The notes beneath the pieces are model-generated. The model worked only from the letters and a program-made list of their open reading frames with translations, was not told the DNA's origin and searched no databases. A stretch of DNA of 64,000 bases from Actinoplanes sichuanensis (lineage in GTDB: Bacteria > Actinomycetota > Actinomycetes > Mycobacteriales > Micromonosporaceae). Both the position numbers and the translations under genes were made by a program. Of the stretch, positions 43,349-56,179 are shown in pieces (positions within the stretch are counted from its first letter, which is position 1; each line of letters opens with the position of its first letter). The stretch lies in the NCBI RefSeq assembly GCF_033097365.1, contig NZ_AP028461.1:7502001-7566000 (forward strand), written 5' to 3'.

Positions 43349-44170
43349 ATGATGGGTCCGTCGCACGCGCTATCCGGCGCGGCCGCCTGGCTGGCAGGCA
43401 GTTGGGCGCTCGACCAGTTCGCCGGTATCAGTCAGTCGCCGCTGGAGGTGGCGGTCGGCACGGCGATCTGTGCGGGTGGCGCGCTCCTGCCCGACCTGGA
43501 CATGTCCGGCAAGGTCACCCGTAACCAGGGTGGCGCGACGGTGGCCCGCACGTTCGGTGTGGCGTCGCTGTTCGTGGCCGAGGTGGTGGAGAAGTTCTCG
43601 CTCGGCGTCTACACGGCGACGAAGCTGAAGCGGGACCCGCGACGTGACAACGGGCACCGTACGTTCACTCACACGCTGCCGTTCTGCGCGCTGCTCGCCT
43701 GGGGCACGACCGCGCTGGCCGACACCTACGGCTACTGGGCGGTCATCGGGATCGTCTTCTTCATGAGCGGTCTCGCGCTGCGTGGTCTGTTCGACGACTG
43801 GGCCGAGCGTGCCGGCTGGGTCATCGTGACGCTGGCCTCGGCGGCGATCGCCTGGTTCACCGCCGCCAACCTGCCCAGCGACCGCGGCTATCCGCTGCTC
43901 GGCCTGGCGGTCGGGGTCGGCTGTTTCGTGCACATCCTGGGCGACATGATCACCAAGAACGGCGTGCCGATCCTCTGGCCGATCCCGATCAAACGCCGCA
44001 TGTGGATGATGATCGGCATCCCGAACAGCATGGCCGTGAAGGTCGGCGGCAAGGTCGAGGTGGTCGTGCTGCGCACCGCCTTCACGGTCATCTCGCTGCT
44101 GTCGATCGCCGGCCTGTTCATCCCGAGCGTGTTGGAGCGCTTCAACCTGGACGTCTGGGCCAGCAAGTAG
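43349..44170 (+). CDS. YdjM/DUF457-type membrane metal-dependent hydrolase
   Basis: The 273-residue membrane protein begins MMGPSHALSGAAAWLAG, with GALLPDLDMSG and NGHRTFTHTLPF: conserved His and Asp residues of the LexA-regulated, membrane-bound hydrolase family (DUF457, YdjM-like). About six membrane helices follow. GGGGAGGG lies before the ATG at 43349. Members are thought to be phospholipase-like metal enzymes, but the substrate is unknown. It is convergent with the alcohol dehydrogenase (21 bp). Confidence 0.85.
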   Translation: MMGPSHALSGAAAWLAGSWALDQFAGISQSPLEVAVGTAICAGGALLPDLDMSGKVTRNQGGATVARTFGVASLFVAEVVEKFSLGVYTATKLKRDPRRDNGHRTFTHTLPFCALLAWGTTALADTYGYWAVIGIVFFMSGLALRGLFDDWAERAGWVIVTLASAAIAWFTAANLPSDRGYPLLGLAVGVGCFVHILGDMITKNGVPILWPIPIKRRMWMMIGIPNSMAVKVGGKVEVVVLRTAFTVISLLSIAGLFIPSVLERFNLDVWASK

Positions 44171-44191
44171 GCGATCCCGTCCCCGCGATCG

Positions 44192-45376
44192 CTACGGCTT
44201 GAGGACGACCTTGATGCAGCCGTCGGACTTCTGCTTGAACATCTCGTAGGCGTCCGGCGCCTGCTCCAGCGGCACCCGATGGGTGACCAGGTCACCGACA
44301 CCGAGCGGATCGTCGTCGCCGGTCAGTAGCGGCATCAGGTCGTCCACCCAGCGTTTCACGTGTGCCTGGCCCATCCGCAGGGTCACCCCCTTGTCGAACA
44401 GGTCCTTCATCGGGAACGGGTCGGCGTTGCCGCCGTACACCCCGATGATCGAGATGGTGCCGGCCCGGCGGACCGCGTCGAACGCCGTGTTCAGGGCGGC
44501 CATCCGGTCCACACCGATGGTCTCGGTCGCCTTCCGGGCCAGCGGATCGGGCAGCATTCCGGCAGCCTTCATCGCGGCCGACTGGATCGGCGAGCCGTGC
44601 GCCTCCATGCCGACGGCCTCGATCACCCGGTCGGCACCACGGCCGCCGGTGAGGTCCCGGACTGCTTCTCCGATGTCGTCGACCGTACCCCCGTCGAGGG
44701 TTTGAATGCCGTTGCGCGAAGCCATCGCCAGGCGCTCGGGCACGCTGTCCACGCCGATCACCCGGTCCGCGCCGAGGTGCCTCGCGATCCGGGCGGACAT
44801 CTGCCCGATCGGGCCGAGCCCGGTGACCAGGACCGTGTCGCCGGGTTCGACCTCGGCGAACCGAACCGCCTGCCAGGACGTGGTGAGCACATCGGACAGG
44901 AAGAGGAAGCGTTCGTCGGGATGCCCGTCCGGCACCTTGATCGGGCCGAAGTGGGCCTGCGGCACCCGCAGATACTCGGCCTGACCGCCGGGCACCTGCC
45001 CGTACAACTTGGTGTATCCGAACAGCGACGCGCCGGTCCCCTGGGACCGGGTCTGGGTGGTCTCGCACTGCGCGAACAGGCCGCGCGAACACATCCAGCA
45101 GTGTCCGCAGGAGATGTTGAACGGAATCACCACCCGGTCGCCGGGCCGGATGTGGGTCACCTCGGGGCCGACCTCCTCGACGATCCCCATCGGCTCGTGG
45201 CCGAGGATGTCGCCCTTGTCGAGATACATCCCGAGGACGTCGTAGAGGTGCAGGTCAGAGCCGCAGATCGCGGTCGAGGTGATCCGGATGATCGCGTCGG
45301 TGGGCTCTTCGATCTTCGGGTCGGGAACGGTTTCCACGGACACCTTGCCGGTGCCCTGCCAGGTCAGTGCTCGCAT
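44192..45376 (-). CDS. Zinc-dependent alcohol dehydrogenase (formaldehyde dehydrogenase-like)
   Basis: The 394-residue MDR enzyme has the catalytic zinc site (AICGSDLHLY, GHEPMGIVEEVG), a structural-zinc cysteine region (ISCGHCWMCSRGLFAQC) and the NAD fold (VTGLGPIGQMSARIA). It resembles glutathione-independent formaldehyde dehydrogenases and related Zn-ADHs. The ATG at 45376 is where homology begins; a TTG 11 codons upstream (45409) has a better-spaced GGAGG and may be used instead. It lies downstream of the metH terminator and is probably a separate unit. Confidence 0.88.
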   Translation of the reverse strand: MRALTWQGTGKVSVETVPDPKIEEPTDAIIRITSTAICGSDLHLYDVLGMYLDKGDILGHEPMGIVEEVGPEVTHIRPGDRVVIPFNISCGHCWMCSRGLFAQCETTQTRSQGTGASLFGYTKLYGQVPGGQAEYLRVPQAHFGPIKVPDGHPDERFLFLSDVLTTSWQAVRFAEVEPGDTVLVTGLGPIGQMSARIARHLGADRVIGVDSVPERLAMASRNGIQTLDGGTVDDIGEAVRDLTGGRGADRVIEAVGMEAHGSPIQSAAMKAAGMLPDPLARKATETIGVDRMAALNTAFDAVRRAGTISIIGVYGGNADPFPMKDLFDKGVTLRMGQAHVKRWVDDLMPLLTGDDDPLGVGDLVTHRVPLEQAPDAYEMFKQKSDGCIKVVLKP

Positions 45377-45435
45377 GACCTCCGGCATGCCCACGGAGAA
45401 GCGGTCCAATCCGCCTCCGGGGTACGGAGAAGGCG

Positions 45436-45492
45436 CCGGCTGGTCGTGCGGGCTGTCTCCGAGTTCTCGGGACAGCCCTGGCGACCAGCCGG
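45436..45492 (-). terminator. metH terminator, three-tier stem-loop
   Basis: Nested arms pair as CCGGCTGGTCG (45436-45446 with 45482-45492), GGGCTGTC (45450-45457 with 45471-45478) and CCGAG (45459-45463 with 45466-45470). They are separated by a 3x3 internal loop and one bulged base. The hairpin starts 20 bases past the metH stop and precedes the alcohol dehydrogenase start. Confidence 0.75.
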
Positions 45493-45512
45493 AGCCTTAC
45501 CGCGGCGAGCGG

Positions 45513-49112
<3,600 letters not shown>

Positions 49113-49120
49113 CGCCAACA

Positions 49121-49206
49121 CCTCCGATAGTGAGTCGGAGGCGCCCTTGTTTCGGGTGTTTCACCGGTCGAGCGTGACGGGTGTCGGGCCCGCTGCAGCG
49201 CCTCTC
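49121..49206 (-). promoter_or_regulatory. S-adenosylhomocysteine (SAH) riboswitch with Shine-Dalgarno sequester
   Basis: Read on the minus strand, P1 pairs GAGGCGC (49204-49198) with GCGCCTC (49144-49138). P1 is followed directly by TGCAGCGGG, and the interior holds CACGCTCG, an inner GGTG-AAA-CACC stem and ACAAGGGCGC. These match the SAH aptamer layout (P1, then UGC-purine-rich stretch, CAGGCUCG-like core, ACGGCGC closing). The P1 3' strand overlaps CCTCCGA (49141-49135), which otherwise pairs with TCGGAGG (49127-49121) and hides the metH Shine-Dalgarno. Ligand binding would therefore free the site: an ON switch. Confidence 0.75.
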
Positions 49207-49234
49207 GGCCGGACCGTCAACGATACCGACTCTT

Positions 49235-50872
49235 TCATTTGGCGTCGGCGTAGGCACCAACCACTGAGACGTCCAGAGGAAAACGCACCGGGGTGTCGCC
49301 GAACAGCAACCGGCCCGCCGATAGCGCGCTCTCCCGGACCGCCTCCACCACCGCTTCGGCCTGCTCCTCGGGACAGTGCACCACCACCTCGTCGTGCACG
49401 AACAGGACGAGTTCGGCCTCGGTGCCGGCCAGCCGGGTCCGCAGAGTGGCCAGCAGAACCAGCGCCCACTCGGCGGCTGTGGCCTGGATCACGAAGTTGC
49501 GGGTGAAGCGGCCCCGGGCTCGGCCGGGTGGGGGCGCCACCTCGTCCGGCGGGTCCAGGCCGGCGTCCCGCCAGGCGCCCGACGCCGGCGGACAGGTCCG
49601 GCCCAACCAGGAACGGACCAGGCCACCGGCCTCACCGGTACGGGCGGCAGCCTCCACATACTCGAACGCGGTCGGATAGTGCCGGCGCAACACGGCCAGG
49701 GCCGGGATGGCGTCGCCGCCGGTCTGCCCATACATCGCACCGAGCAGCGCGATCTTGGCCTTGCCCCGGTCACCGTCGAACGAGTCGGTGGCCAGCGCCG
49801 CATACAGATCGCCGGCCGCCGCCGCCTTGGCCAGCCGCCCGTCACCGGAGACCGCGGCCAGCACCCGGGGCTCCAGCTGGCCGGCGTCGGCGACCACGAA
49901 CCGCCGGCCCGGGTCGGCGATCACCGCCCGGCGGACCACCTTGGGCACCTGCAGGGCACCGCCGCCGCGGGTCGCCCAGCGGCCGGACACCACCCCACCC
50001 GCCACATACTCCGGGCGGAACCGGCCGTCGCGCACCCAGGCGTCGCACCAGGCCCAGCCGTGTGCCGTCCAGATCCGATACAGCTCCTTGAACTCCAGCA
50101 GCGGGGCCACCGCCGGATGGTCGACCTGGCGCAGCACCCAGCGTCTGGTGTTGGGGATGTCGATCCCGGCCCGATGGAACGCCTTCACCACCTCGGCCGG
50201 CAGGTCCGGATGCAGGCCGTGGGTGCCGAACGCGGCGTTGATCTCGGCGGTCAGCTCGGCCAGCCGGCGGGGCGGACCCATCGGCTGGGGTGGGCCGAGC
50301 AGGTCACGCAGCAGCTCGTCGTGCACGTCGGGCCGCCACGGCAGGCCGGTGTGACCCATCTCGGCGGCGATCAGGGCGCCCGCCGACTCGGCGGCCACCA
50401 GCAGCCGGAAACGGCCCGGGTGGGTCGTCTCGGTGATCCGGCGAGCCTGCTCCCCGTACACCTCAAGGAGGTCTTTGATCTCGGGATGATCGGCCGGGAC
50501 CGCGTCGAAGAGGGCGACCTGGGCGAAACCTGGCGGCTCGGCATCCGGCCGTGGCCGGTCCGGAGGGACCGCAAGGCCGCGCAGTCGGGCGACCGCGGCC
50601 GCCAGACTCCGTGGCTCGCCCCAGCGGCCGGCATGGCCGGAGAGTAGTGCCTCGGTGAGCTCCAGATCGTGGCAGCGGGCCACCCGGACCCCGGCCCGCA
50701 GCAGCGGTGGGTAGACGTCGGCCGTCGAGGTCCAGAGCCAGCGTGGCTGCTCGGTGGCCTCCAACACGGTGATCTCGGCGGCCAGGTCGGGAACGTGCCA
50801 CAGCTCCCCCGAGACGGCGCGACCCAGACGGCCACCAGGGCCGTCCGGGTCGGGCACCACAGCTATCCGCAC
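49235..50872 (-). CDS. Family A DNA polymerase (bifunctional 3'-5' exonuclease/polymerase type)
   Basis: The 545-residue protein ends with a Pol I-like domain. Motif A is VVADAGQLEPRVLAAVSGD (in place of DYSQIELR), motif B is KAKIALLGAMYGQTGG and motif C is LVLFVHDEVVVHCP. The N-terminal 200 residues occupy the exonuclease position but look degenerate, without a clear DEDD set. This small Pol I relative is known in actinobacteria beside the full PolA and may serve repair. The GTG at 50872 is the likely start. It is on the same strand as the sugar importers but not clearly in their operon (64-bp gap). Confidence 0.85.
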   Translation of the reverse strand: MRIAVVPDPDGPGGRLGRAVSGELWHVPDLAAEITVLEATEQPRWLWTSTADVYPPLLRAGVRVARCHDLELTEALLSGHAGRWGEPRSLAAAVARLRGLAVPPDRPRPDAEPPGFAQVALFDAVPADHPEIKDLLEVYGEQARRITETTHPGRFRLLVAAESAGALIAAEMGHTGLPWRPDVHDELLRDLLGPPQPMGPPRRLAELTAEINAAFGTHGLHPDLPAEVVKAFHRAGIDIPNTRRWVLRQVDHPAVAPLLEFKELYRIWTAHGWAWCDAWVRDGRFRPEYVAGGVVSGRWATRGGGALQVPKVVRRAVIADPGRRFVVADAGQLEPRVLAAVSGDGRLAKAAAAGDLYAALATDSFDGDRGKAKIALLGAMYGQTGGDAIPALAVLRRHYPTAFEYVEAAARTGEAGGLVRSWLGRTCPPASGAWRDAGLDPPDEVAPPPGRARGRFTRNFVIQATAAEWALVLLATLRTRLAGTEAELVLFVHDEVVVHCPEEQAEAVVEAVRESALSAGRLLFGDTPVRFPLDVSVVGAYADAK

Positions 50873-50936
50873 CGGGCCATTGTCACCCGGGGGTATGACA
50901 AGTTCGGGGACCGCAGGATTTGACGGCGCCCACTGT

Positions 50937-51836
50937 CTATTTCACGGCACCCGAGGTCAGACCGGCCTGGATCTGCCGCTGGAAGACCGCATAGACGATG
51001 ATCATCGGCAGGATGGAGAGCGTCAGCGCGGCGAACAGCTGACCCCACTCGGCCTGGTAACCGGCCGACACGCTGATGTTCGCGATGCCCTGGGTGAGCA
51101 CGTACTTGTCCTCACTCTGCATGATCACGACCGGCAACAGGTACTGGTTCCACTGGCCGACGATGTTGAAGATCGCGATGCTGACCAGGCCGGACTTCGC
51201 CATCGGCAGCATCACCTGGAAGAACCGGCGCACGTGCCCGGCCCCGTCGACGGTGGCCGCCTCCTCGATCTCGTGCGGGAGCGTCTTGAAGAACGCCACC
51301 AGGAAGAAGACCGTGAACGACAGCGAATACGCGATGTAGATGACGATCAGGCCGAAGAACGAGTCGAGCAGGTTCATCGCCTGGGCGATGCCGAACAGCG
51401 GGGCCAGCGCCATGAAGGTCGGGAAGGCGAGCCCGGACACGAACAGGTAGTAGATGAACCGGTTGCCGGGGAACTTGTAACGGGCCAGCACGTACGCGGC
51501 CATCGACCCGAGCAGCATGGTGCCGGCCGTGCTGACCACCACGACGAAGACGCTGTTCAGGAAGTACTGCCCGATGTGCGCCTCGCTCCAGGCGTCCGCG
51601 AAGTTGTCGATCGCCCAGCTCTGCGGCAGCCCGAACGGCTCGTCGAGGAAGATCTCCTCGTTGCTCTTGAACGAGGCGAGCGCGACCCAGATCAGCGGTG
51701 CGACGGTGGCCAGCGCCCACAGGAAGAGCGCCGCGTGCGCGACCCCGCCGAGCGGGTTGACCCGGCGGCCGGTGTCCTTGGCCGGCACGACCGGCTCGGT
51801 GGTCGCCGCGCGGGGAGTCTTGGTGAGGTTCGTCAT
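50937..51836 (-). CDS. ngcG: Carbohydrate ABC permease, NgcG-like
   Basis: The 299-residue, six-helix MalG-type permease has the EAA loop EEAATVDGAGHVRRFFQV facing the ATPase. The start is the ATG at 51836 after GAGAGGCCGAGAG; the open frame continues upstream into ngcF coding sequence and is not used. Together with the two upstream genes it forms the NgcEFG type N-acetylglucosamine/diacetylchitobiose importer of actinomycetes. The ATPase is missing here, and the shared MsiK protein elsewhere probably serves. Confidence 0.88.
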   Translation of the reverse strand: MTNLTKTPRAATTEPVVPAKDTGRRVNPLGGVAHAALFLWALATVAPLIWVALASFKSNEEIFLDEPFGLPQSWAIDNFADAWSEAHIGQYFLNSVFVVVVSTAGTMLLGSMAAYVLARYKFPGNRFIYYLFVSGLAFPTFMALAPLFGIAQAMNLLDSFFGLIVIYIAYSLSFTVFFLVAFFKTLPHEIEEAATVDGAGHVRRFFQVMLPMAKSGLVSIAIFNIVGQWNQYLLPVVIMQSEDKYVLTQGIANISVSAGYQAEWGQLFAALTLSILPMIIVYAVFQRQIQAGLTSGAVK

Positions 51837-51859
51837 CGTCTCTCGGCCTCTCTCGGCGA

Positions 51860-52765
51860 TCAGGCGTCGACGCTGTCGGACCGGTTGACCCGCAGGGTCA
51901 GCCAGGCGAAGCTCAGGGCCAGGAAGAACAACACGACACCGATCGCCGAGGCGTAACCGGCCTGGGAGTACTTGAAGGCGTTGAGGTAGATCTGCATGCT
52001 CAGCACCTGGGTCGAGTTGTTCGGGCCGCCCTGGTTCACGGTCATGATGTTGACCAGCGCGAAGGCGTCGAAGGCGGCGATGCCGAGGTAGATCCAGGCG
52101 ACCTGGATGTTGCCCCAGAGCAGAGGCAGCGTGATCTTGAAGAAGAGGGTGATCCGGCTCGCCCCGTCCAGAGCGGCCGCCTCGTAGATCTCCTGCCCGA
52201 TCGAGCCCATGCCGGCTGAGAAGAGCACCACGTAGAAGCCGACCGCCTGCCAGATCAGCACGATCAGGATGCAGGTCAGCGCCCACTTCTCGTCGGCCAG
52301 GAACAGCCACGGCTCCCACGAGTCCGGGAGCAGACCGTTGATCATGCCGCTCTTGTCCGGGCCGTACACGCGCTGGAAGATCACCGCGACCAGGGCCAGC
52401 GCGAGCAGTTGCGGGAAGAAGAAGACCACCCGGTAGACCTTGGAGCCCCAGACACCCTGGGTCATCCCGCCCTTGGAGCCGCCGCCCACGTTGAGCAGGA
52501 AGGCGAACAGCAGGGCGATCGCGATCGTGACGATCGGCAACAGGAGCAGCAGGTAGCCGTTGTGCCGGAGGGCGATCCAGATGACCTCGTCGTTCCACAG
52601 CTTCACGAAGTTGTCGAAGCCGACGTCCTTGAAGGTGCCGTAGCCGGACCAGTCGGTCAGCGACAGCCGGAACATCTGGAGATAGGCGCCCACCACGAAG
52701 ATGGCGTAGAGCGCCACCGGCACGGCAAGGAAACCGATGATGAAGGGGTACTTGCCGTGCCGCAT
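51860..52765 (-). CDS. ngcF: Carbohydrate ABC permease, NgcF-like
   Basis: The 301-residue MalF-type permease has about six helices and an EAA loop (EIYEAAALDGASRITLFF). It lies 46 bp after the binding protein gene and 23 bp before the NgcG-like gene, in one operon. It lacks the large periplasmic loop of E. coli MalF, as is normal for actinobacterial members. Confidence 0.88.
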   Translation of the reverse strand: MRHGKYPFIIGFLAVPVALYAIFVVGAYLQMFRLSLTDWSGYGTFKDVGFDNFVKLWNDEVIWIALRHNGYLLLLLPIVTIAIALLFAFLLNVGGGSKGGMTQGVWGSKVYRVVFFFPQLLALALVAVIFQRVYGPDKSGMINGLLPDSWEPWLFLADEKWALTCILIVLIWQAVGFYVVLFSAGMGSIGQEIYEAAALDGASRITLFFKITLPLLWGNIQVAWIYLGIAAFDAFALVNIMTVNQGGPNNSTQVLSMQIYLNAFKYSQAGYASAIGVVLFFLALSFAWLTLRVNRSDSVDA

Positions 52766-52811
52766 GGCGCTCGACCGTCCTACTGCTCGGGGTGCGGGGT
52801 TACCGGGCCGC

Positions 52812-54257
52812 TCAGGCGCGGGTGTTCTTGGAGATCGAGGAGTCCTTGGCCACGTCCTGGGCCACCTTCTCCATCGTGTCGCAGAACTTCTGTGCGTCGC
52901 CGCCGTTGAACATCAGGGCATTGACGGCCTCGAGCGAGGCGTCGTTCATCTTCTTGTACCAGGTGTCCCAGAGGTAACCCATGAAGATGTCCTTGCCGGC
53001 CTTGCTCAGCATCTCGTTACCGCTGGTCAGACCGGGCGAGATGGTCTGGCCGTCGGCGGCGCCGGCCACCACGGTGAGCGACTTGGTGAGCTTGGTGAAC
53101 TCCAGCGCGGCCGCCTTGGAGAGCATGACCCGCAGGTACTCCTTGCCGCCCTGGACGTTGCTGCCCTTGGTCGACGCGAAGTAGATCTCACCCGCGGCCG
53201 CGTTGATCGCGGTCGCCGGCAGCTGGTCCGAGGTGGTGACGCTCGGGTACGGCATGACCGCGTACTCGAAGTTCGGCGTGATGCTGGCGGCCTGCTCGTT
53301 CTCCAGCCACGAGCCGCACGGGTAGAACGCGACCTTGTCCTGGTTCTGCTGGAGCTGGACCTCGGTGTGACGCAGGCCGAGGAAGCTCTTGTTCATGTAC
53401 TTGACGCCGATCTGGCCCCACGCCTCGGCCGCCTGCTTGATGGCCGGCGCCGTCCAGGCACCCGGCTTCAGGTTGTCGAGGTCCTTGAGGACCTGCTCGG
53501 TGCCGATCTTGGCCGCACTGGTCATGATCGCGCGGACCATGTAGTACGACGCGTTGGCGCCCGCGTAGGCGAACGGGGTGATGCCGGCCGCCTTGATCTT
53601 GTCGCACAGGGCGATGAAGTCGGCCCACGTGGTCGGCACGGTCCAGCTGTTCTTCTCGAACAGCTTCTTGTTGTAGTACAGGCCGAAGACGGTGAAGGAG
53701 TAGTTCACCGCGAACGGCTTACGACCACCCTCGACGTCGTAGGTGCCCTGCTCGATGGCGCCCGGAACCAGCGTCTCGGCGACCGTCTTGCCGGTGACGT
53801 CGAACGACGGCGCGGCGAAGAGGTCGGTCAGGTCGGCCGCCTGGCCGGCCTTGACGATGGCGCCGAAGTCCATCATGTCGGCGCCCGAGTTGTTGATCAT
53901 GTCGGGGGCGGTGCCGGAGTTCAGCCGCGGCTTGATCGTGGTGGCGATCTGCTCGGTGGCCGAGTACTTGACCTCGGACTCCGGCCACTTCTTCTTGTAC
54001 ATCGGAGTGTCCACGTCGGTGGCGTACTTGGTGCCCAGGCCGCCGTCGAAGATCACGATCTCGACCGGCGCCTTGGTGTCGATGCCGAGCGGGTTGTCCG
54101 CCGACTTCGTACCGGTGGCCTGGTCGTTCTTCTCGTCCGAGCCGCCACCCACACAGGCGCTGAGCATGCCCACCGCCGGGGTCGCCGCCAGGCCGACCGC
54201 GGCGGCACGACGCAGCAGGCTACGACGGTCCAGCTCGGATTTCGTTATGTCAGACAT
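52812..54257 (-). CDS. ngcE: Sugar-binding lipoprotein, NgcE-like (GlcNAc/chitobiose)
   Basis: The 481-residue protein has a twin-arginine-like signal (LDRRSLLRRAAAVGLA) and a lipobox, LSAC (Cys35). The mature part matches the NgcE family: NPLGIDTKAPVEIVIFDGG, PRLNSGTAPDMINNSGADMM, ETLVPGAIEQGTYD, and FYPCGSWLENEQA. NgcE binds N-acetylglucosamine and N,N'-diacetylchitobiose in streptomycetes; the same substrates are likely here. It sits on the outer membrane face and feeds NgcF/G. Confidence 0.88.
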   Translation of the reverse strand: MSDITKSELDRRSLLRRAAAVGLAATPAVGMLSACVGGGSDEKNDQATGTKSADNPLGIDTKAPVEIVIFDGGLGTKYATDVDTPMYKKKWPESEVKYSATEQIATTIKPRLNSGTAPDMINNSGADMMDFGAIVKAGQAADLTDLFAAPSFDVTGKTVAETLVPGAIEQGTYDVEGGRKPFAVNYSFTVFGLYYNKKLFEKNSWTVPTTWADFIALCDKIKAAGITPFAYAGANASYYMVRAIMTSAAKIGTEQVLKDLDNLKPGAWTAPAIKQAAEAWGQIGVKYMNKSFLGLRHTEVQLQQNQDKVAFYPCGSWLENEQAASITPNFEYAVMPYPSVTTSDQLPATAINAAAGEIYFASTKGSNVQGGKEYLRVMLSKAAALEFTKLTKSLTVVAGAADGQTISPGLTSGNEMLSKAGKDIFMGYLWDTWYKKMNDASLEAVNALMFNGGDAQKFCDTMEKVAQDVAKDSSISKNTRA

Positions 54258-54273
54258 CGATGTTCCTCTCGGG

Positions 54274-55131
54274 TCAACCCTTGACGGCGCCGGCCGTCAG
54301 ACCGGTGGCGATGTTGCGCTGAATGATCAGGAAGAAGACCACCACGGGAATGGACGTGATGATCGCACCGGCCATGAGGGGGCCCCAGGCGGTACCGCGT
54401 TCGGTCTGGTTGTAGAGCAGCCAGGCCATCAGGTTCTGTTTCTGCGGGTTGTTCAGGGTGTTGATGATGATGAATTCATTCCACGCCTGGATGAACCCGT
54501 AGACCGAGGTCGCGACCAGACCGGGGCCGGTGAGCGGCAGGATGATCCGCCAGAACACCTGGGCCCGGGTACAGCCGTCGATCATCGCGGCCTCGTCCAG
54601 CTCCCGGGGGATGCCGGAGATGAAACCGCGGAGCGTCCACACCGTGTACGGCAGCAGCAGCACCAGGTACACGAGTGCGACGCCGACCAGTGAGTTGGTC
54701 AGGTTCGCGCCCTGCAACATCAGGAAGAGCGGGATGAGCAGAGCAAGGAAGGGCACCAGCTGTACGGCCAGGATGACCAGGATGATCGCCTTGCGTCCGT
54801 AGAAGCTGAACCGGGCGATCGCGAGTGCCGCGAGGAACCCTACGACCAGGGCGGCGGCAACCGCCATAGCCGTGATGATCAAACCGTTGATCATGCTCGG
54901 GATGAAGAGTTCCTCACCGAGCGCCGACTTGAAGTTGTCCAGCGTGAAATCGTTCGGGAAGAACGTGGGCGTGAAGCTGCGAACCTCGGAGTCCGGCTTG
55001 AACGCCGTGTTCAGCACCCAGTACACCGGGAAGATCATGACCAGGCCGAAGACGATACCGGTGGTGTTCGCGAAGAACGTACCGATACGGCTACGCCCGA
55101 CGGTGATGACGCCGTCGTCATGCCTCGCCAT
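54274..55131 (-). CDS. Carbohydrate ABC permease, MalG/DasC-like
   Basis: The 285-residue permease has six helices and the EAA loop LDEAAMIDGCTRAQVFW. Its ATG overlaps the TGA of the upstream permease (TGATG), so the two are translationally coupled. It is the second inner-membrane subunit of the importer headed by the binding protein at 56180-57493. The NgcE-like gene follows after 16 bp, so both importers may share a transcript. Confidence 0.88.
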   Translation of the reverse strand: MARHDDGVITVGRSRIGTFFANTTGIVFGLVMIFPVYWVLNTAFKPDSEVRSFTPTFFPNDFTLDNFKSALGEELFIPSMINGLIITAMAVAAALVVGFLAALAIARFSFYGRKAIILVILAVQLVPFLALLIPLFLMLQGANLTNSLVGVALVYLVLLLPYTVWTLRGFISGIPRELDEAAMIDGCTRAQVFWRIILPLTGPGLVATSVYGFIQAWNEFIIINTLNNPQKQNLMAWLLYNQTERGTAWGPLMAGAIITSIPVVVFFLIIQRNIATGLTAGAVKG

Positions 55132-56105
55132 CAGTCCACCTCCCCGATCTTGAACATCTGGCGGATGTAGAAGACCATCACGCCGAGCATCAGCAGCACC
55201 GTGATCACCGAGATCGCCGAGCCGTAGCTGTAGTTGGACCGCCCGAAGGCCTGCGTGTACGAGAACGTCGCCAGGGTCTGGTAGACCGGCTCCGGATGCC
55301 CGTCGCGCAGCGCCCAGTTCTGGGTGAAGAGGCCGAAGTTCCAGATCACCGACAGCGTGGTGACGATCATCAGCAGCGGCTTCAGGATCGGCAGGGTGAT
55401 GTTGCGCAGGGCCTGCCAGGCCGAGGCGCCGTCCACCGTCGCGGCTTCCAGCAGCTCCTTCGGGACCTGGGTGAGACCGGCGCTCAGCGAGATCGCCAGG
55501 AACGGGATGCCGGCCCACACCACCAGCGTGGTGATCACCGCCCAGCCCTCCCAGGGATTCACGAACCAGCTGTGCGTCGCGTAGTCGAAGCCCAGCTCGG
55601 TGAGCACGTAGTTGAGGACACCGAAGTCGGAGTCGGTCAGCCAGCGGAACGACTGCGCGGCGACCAGCTGGGGCAGCGCCCAGACGAACATCATCGCGAT
55701 CATCATGAACAGCCGGACCTTGGCGTGCACCCGGCGCATCAGCAGCGCGATGCCGAGGCCGGCCAGGACCGAGAGGGTCACCGACACGACCGTGAAGGCG
55801 GCGGTACGGCCCACGACGCCCCAGAAGACGCTGTCGGTCAGAGCCTTCGTGTACTGGTCGACACCCGCCCACGGCGGCGTCTTACCGGAGAACAGCTCCT
55901 TCAGCCGCATGTTCTGGAAGGACAGCACGATCATGCGGTAGAGCGGGTAGGCCAGCATCGCGACCAGGATCGCGAGCGTGGGCAGGGAGAGCAGCCACGC
56001 CACCCGGGAGTCGCGCTGGCTTCGGTTGCGTACCCGGGCCACGTGCCGCGGCGGCGGTGCCTGCGGCGCCTCCGCCGGGTTCGGCCGGGAGTCGACGGCG
56101 TGCAT
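55131..56105 (-). CDS. Carbohydrate ABC permease, MalF/DasB-like
   Basis: The 324-residue permease has an N-terminal Pro-rich cytoplasmic stretch, six helices and the EAA loop LLEAATVDGASAWQALR. The ATG at 56105 follows GAGGATC; the frame upstream is untranslated spacer. It is coupled to the next permease by a one-base stop/start overlap. Confidence 0.88.
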   Translation of the reverse strand: MHAVDSRPNPAEAPQAPPPRHVARVRNRSQRDSRVAWLLSLPTLAILVAMLAYPLYRMIVLSFQNMRLKELFSGKTPPWAGVDQYTKALTDSVFWGVVGRTAAFTVVSVTLSVLAGLGIALLMRRVHAKVRLFMMIAMMFVWALPQLVAAQSFRWLTDSDFGVLNYVLTELGFDYATHSWFVNPWEGWAVITTLVVWAGIPFLAISLSAGLTQVPKELLEAATVDGASAWQALRNITLPILKPLLMIVTTLSVIWNFGLFTQNWALRDGHPEPVYQTLATFSYTQAFGRSNYSYGSAISVITVLLMLGVMVFYIRQMFKIGEVD

Positions 56106-56179
56106 CAAAGATCCTCTTCCACCGTGAGGAGGGGGTGTGCCGCCCGCCCGGCAGAAGGACGAGCGGGCGGCACGGGTCA

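Noticed and set aside
49121..49206. Cobalamin or SAM riboswitch before metH
   Set aside because: No B12 box and no SAM-I or SAM-IV core; the layout instead fits the SAH aptamer.
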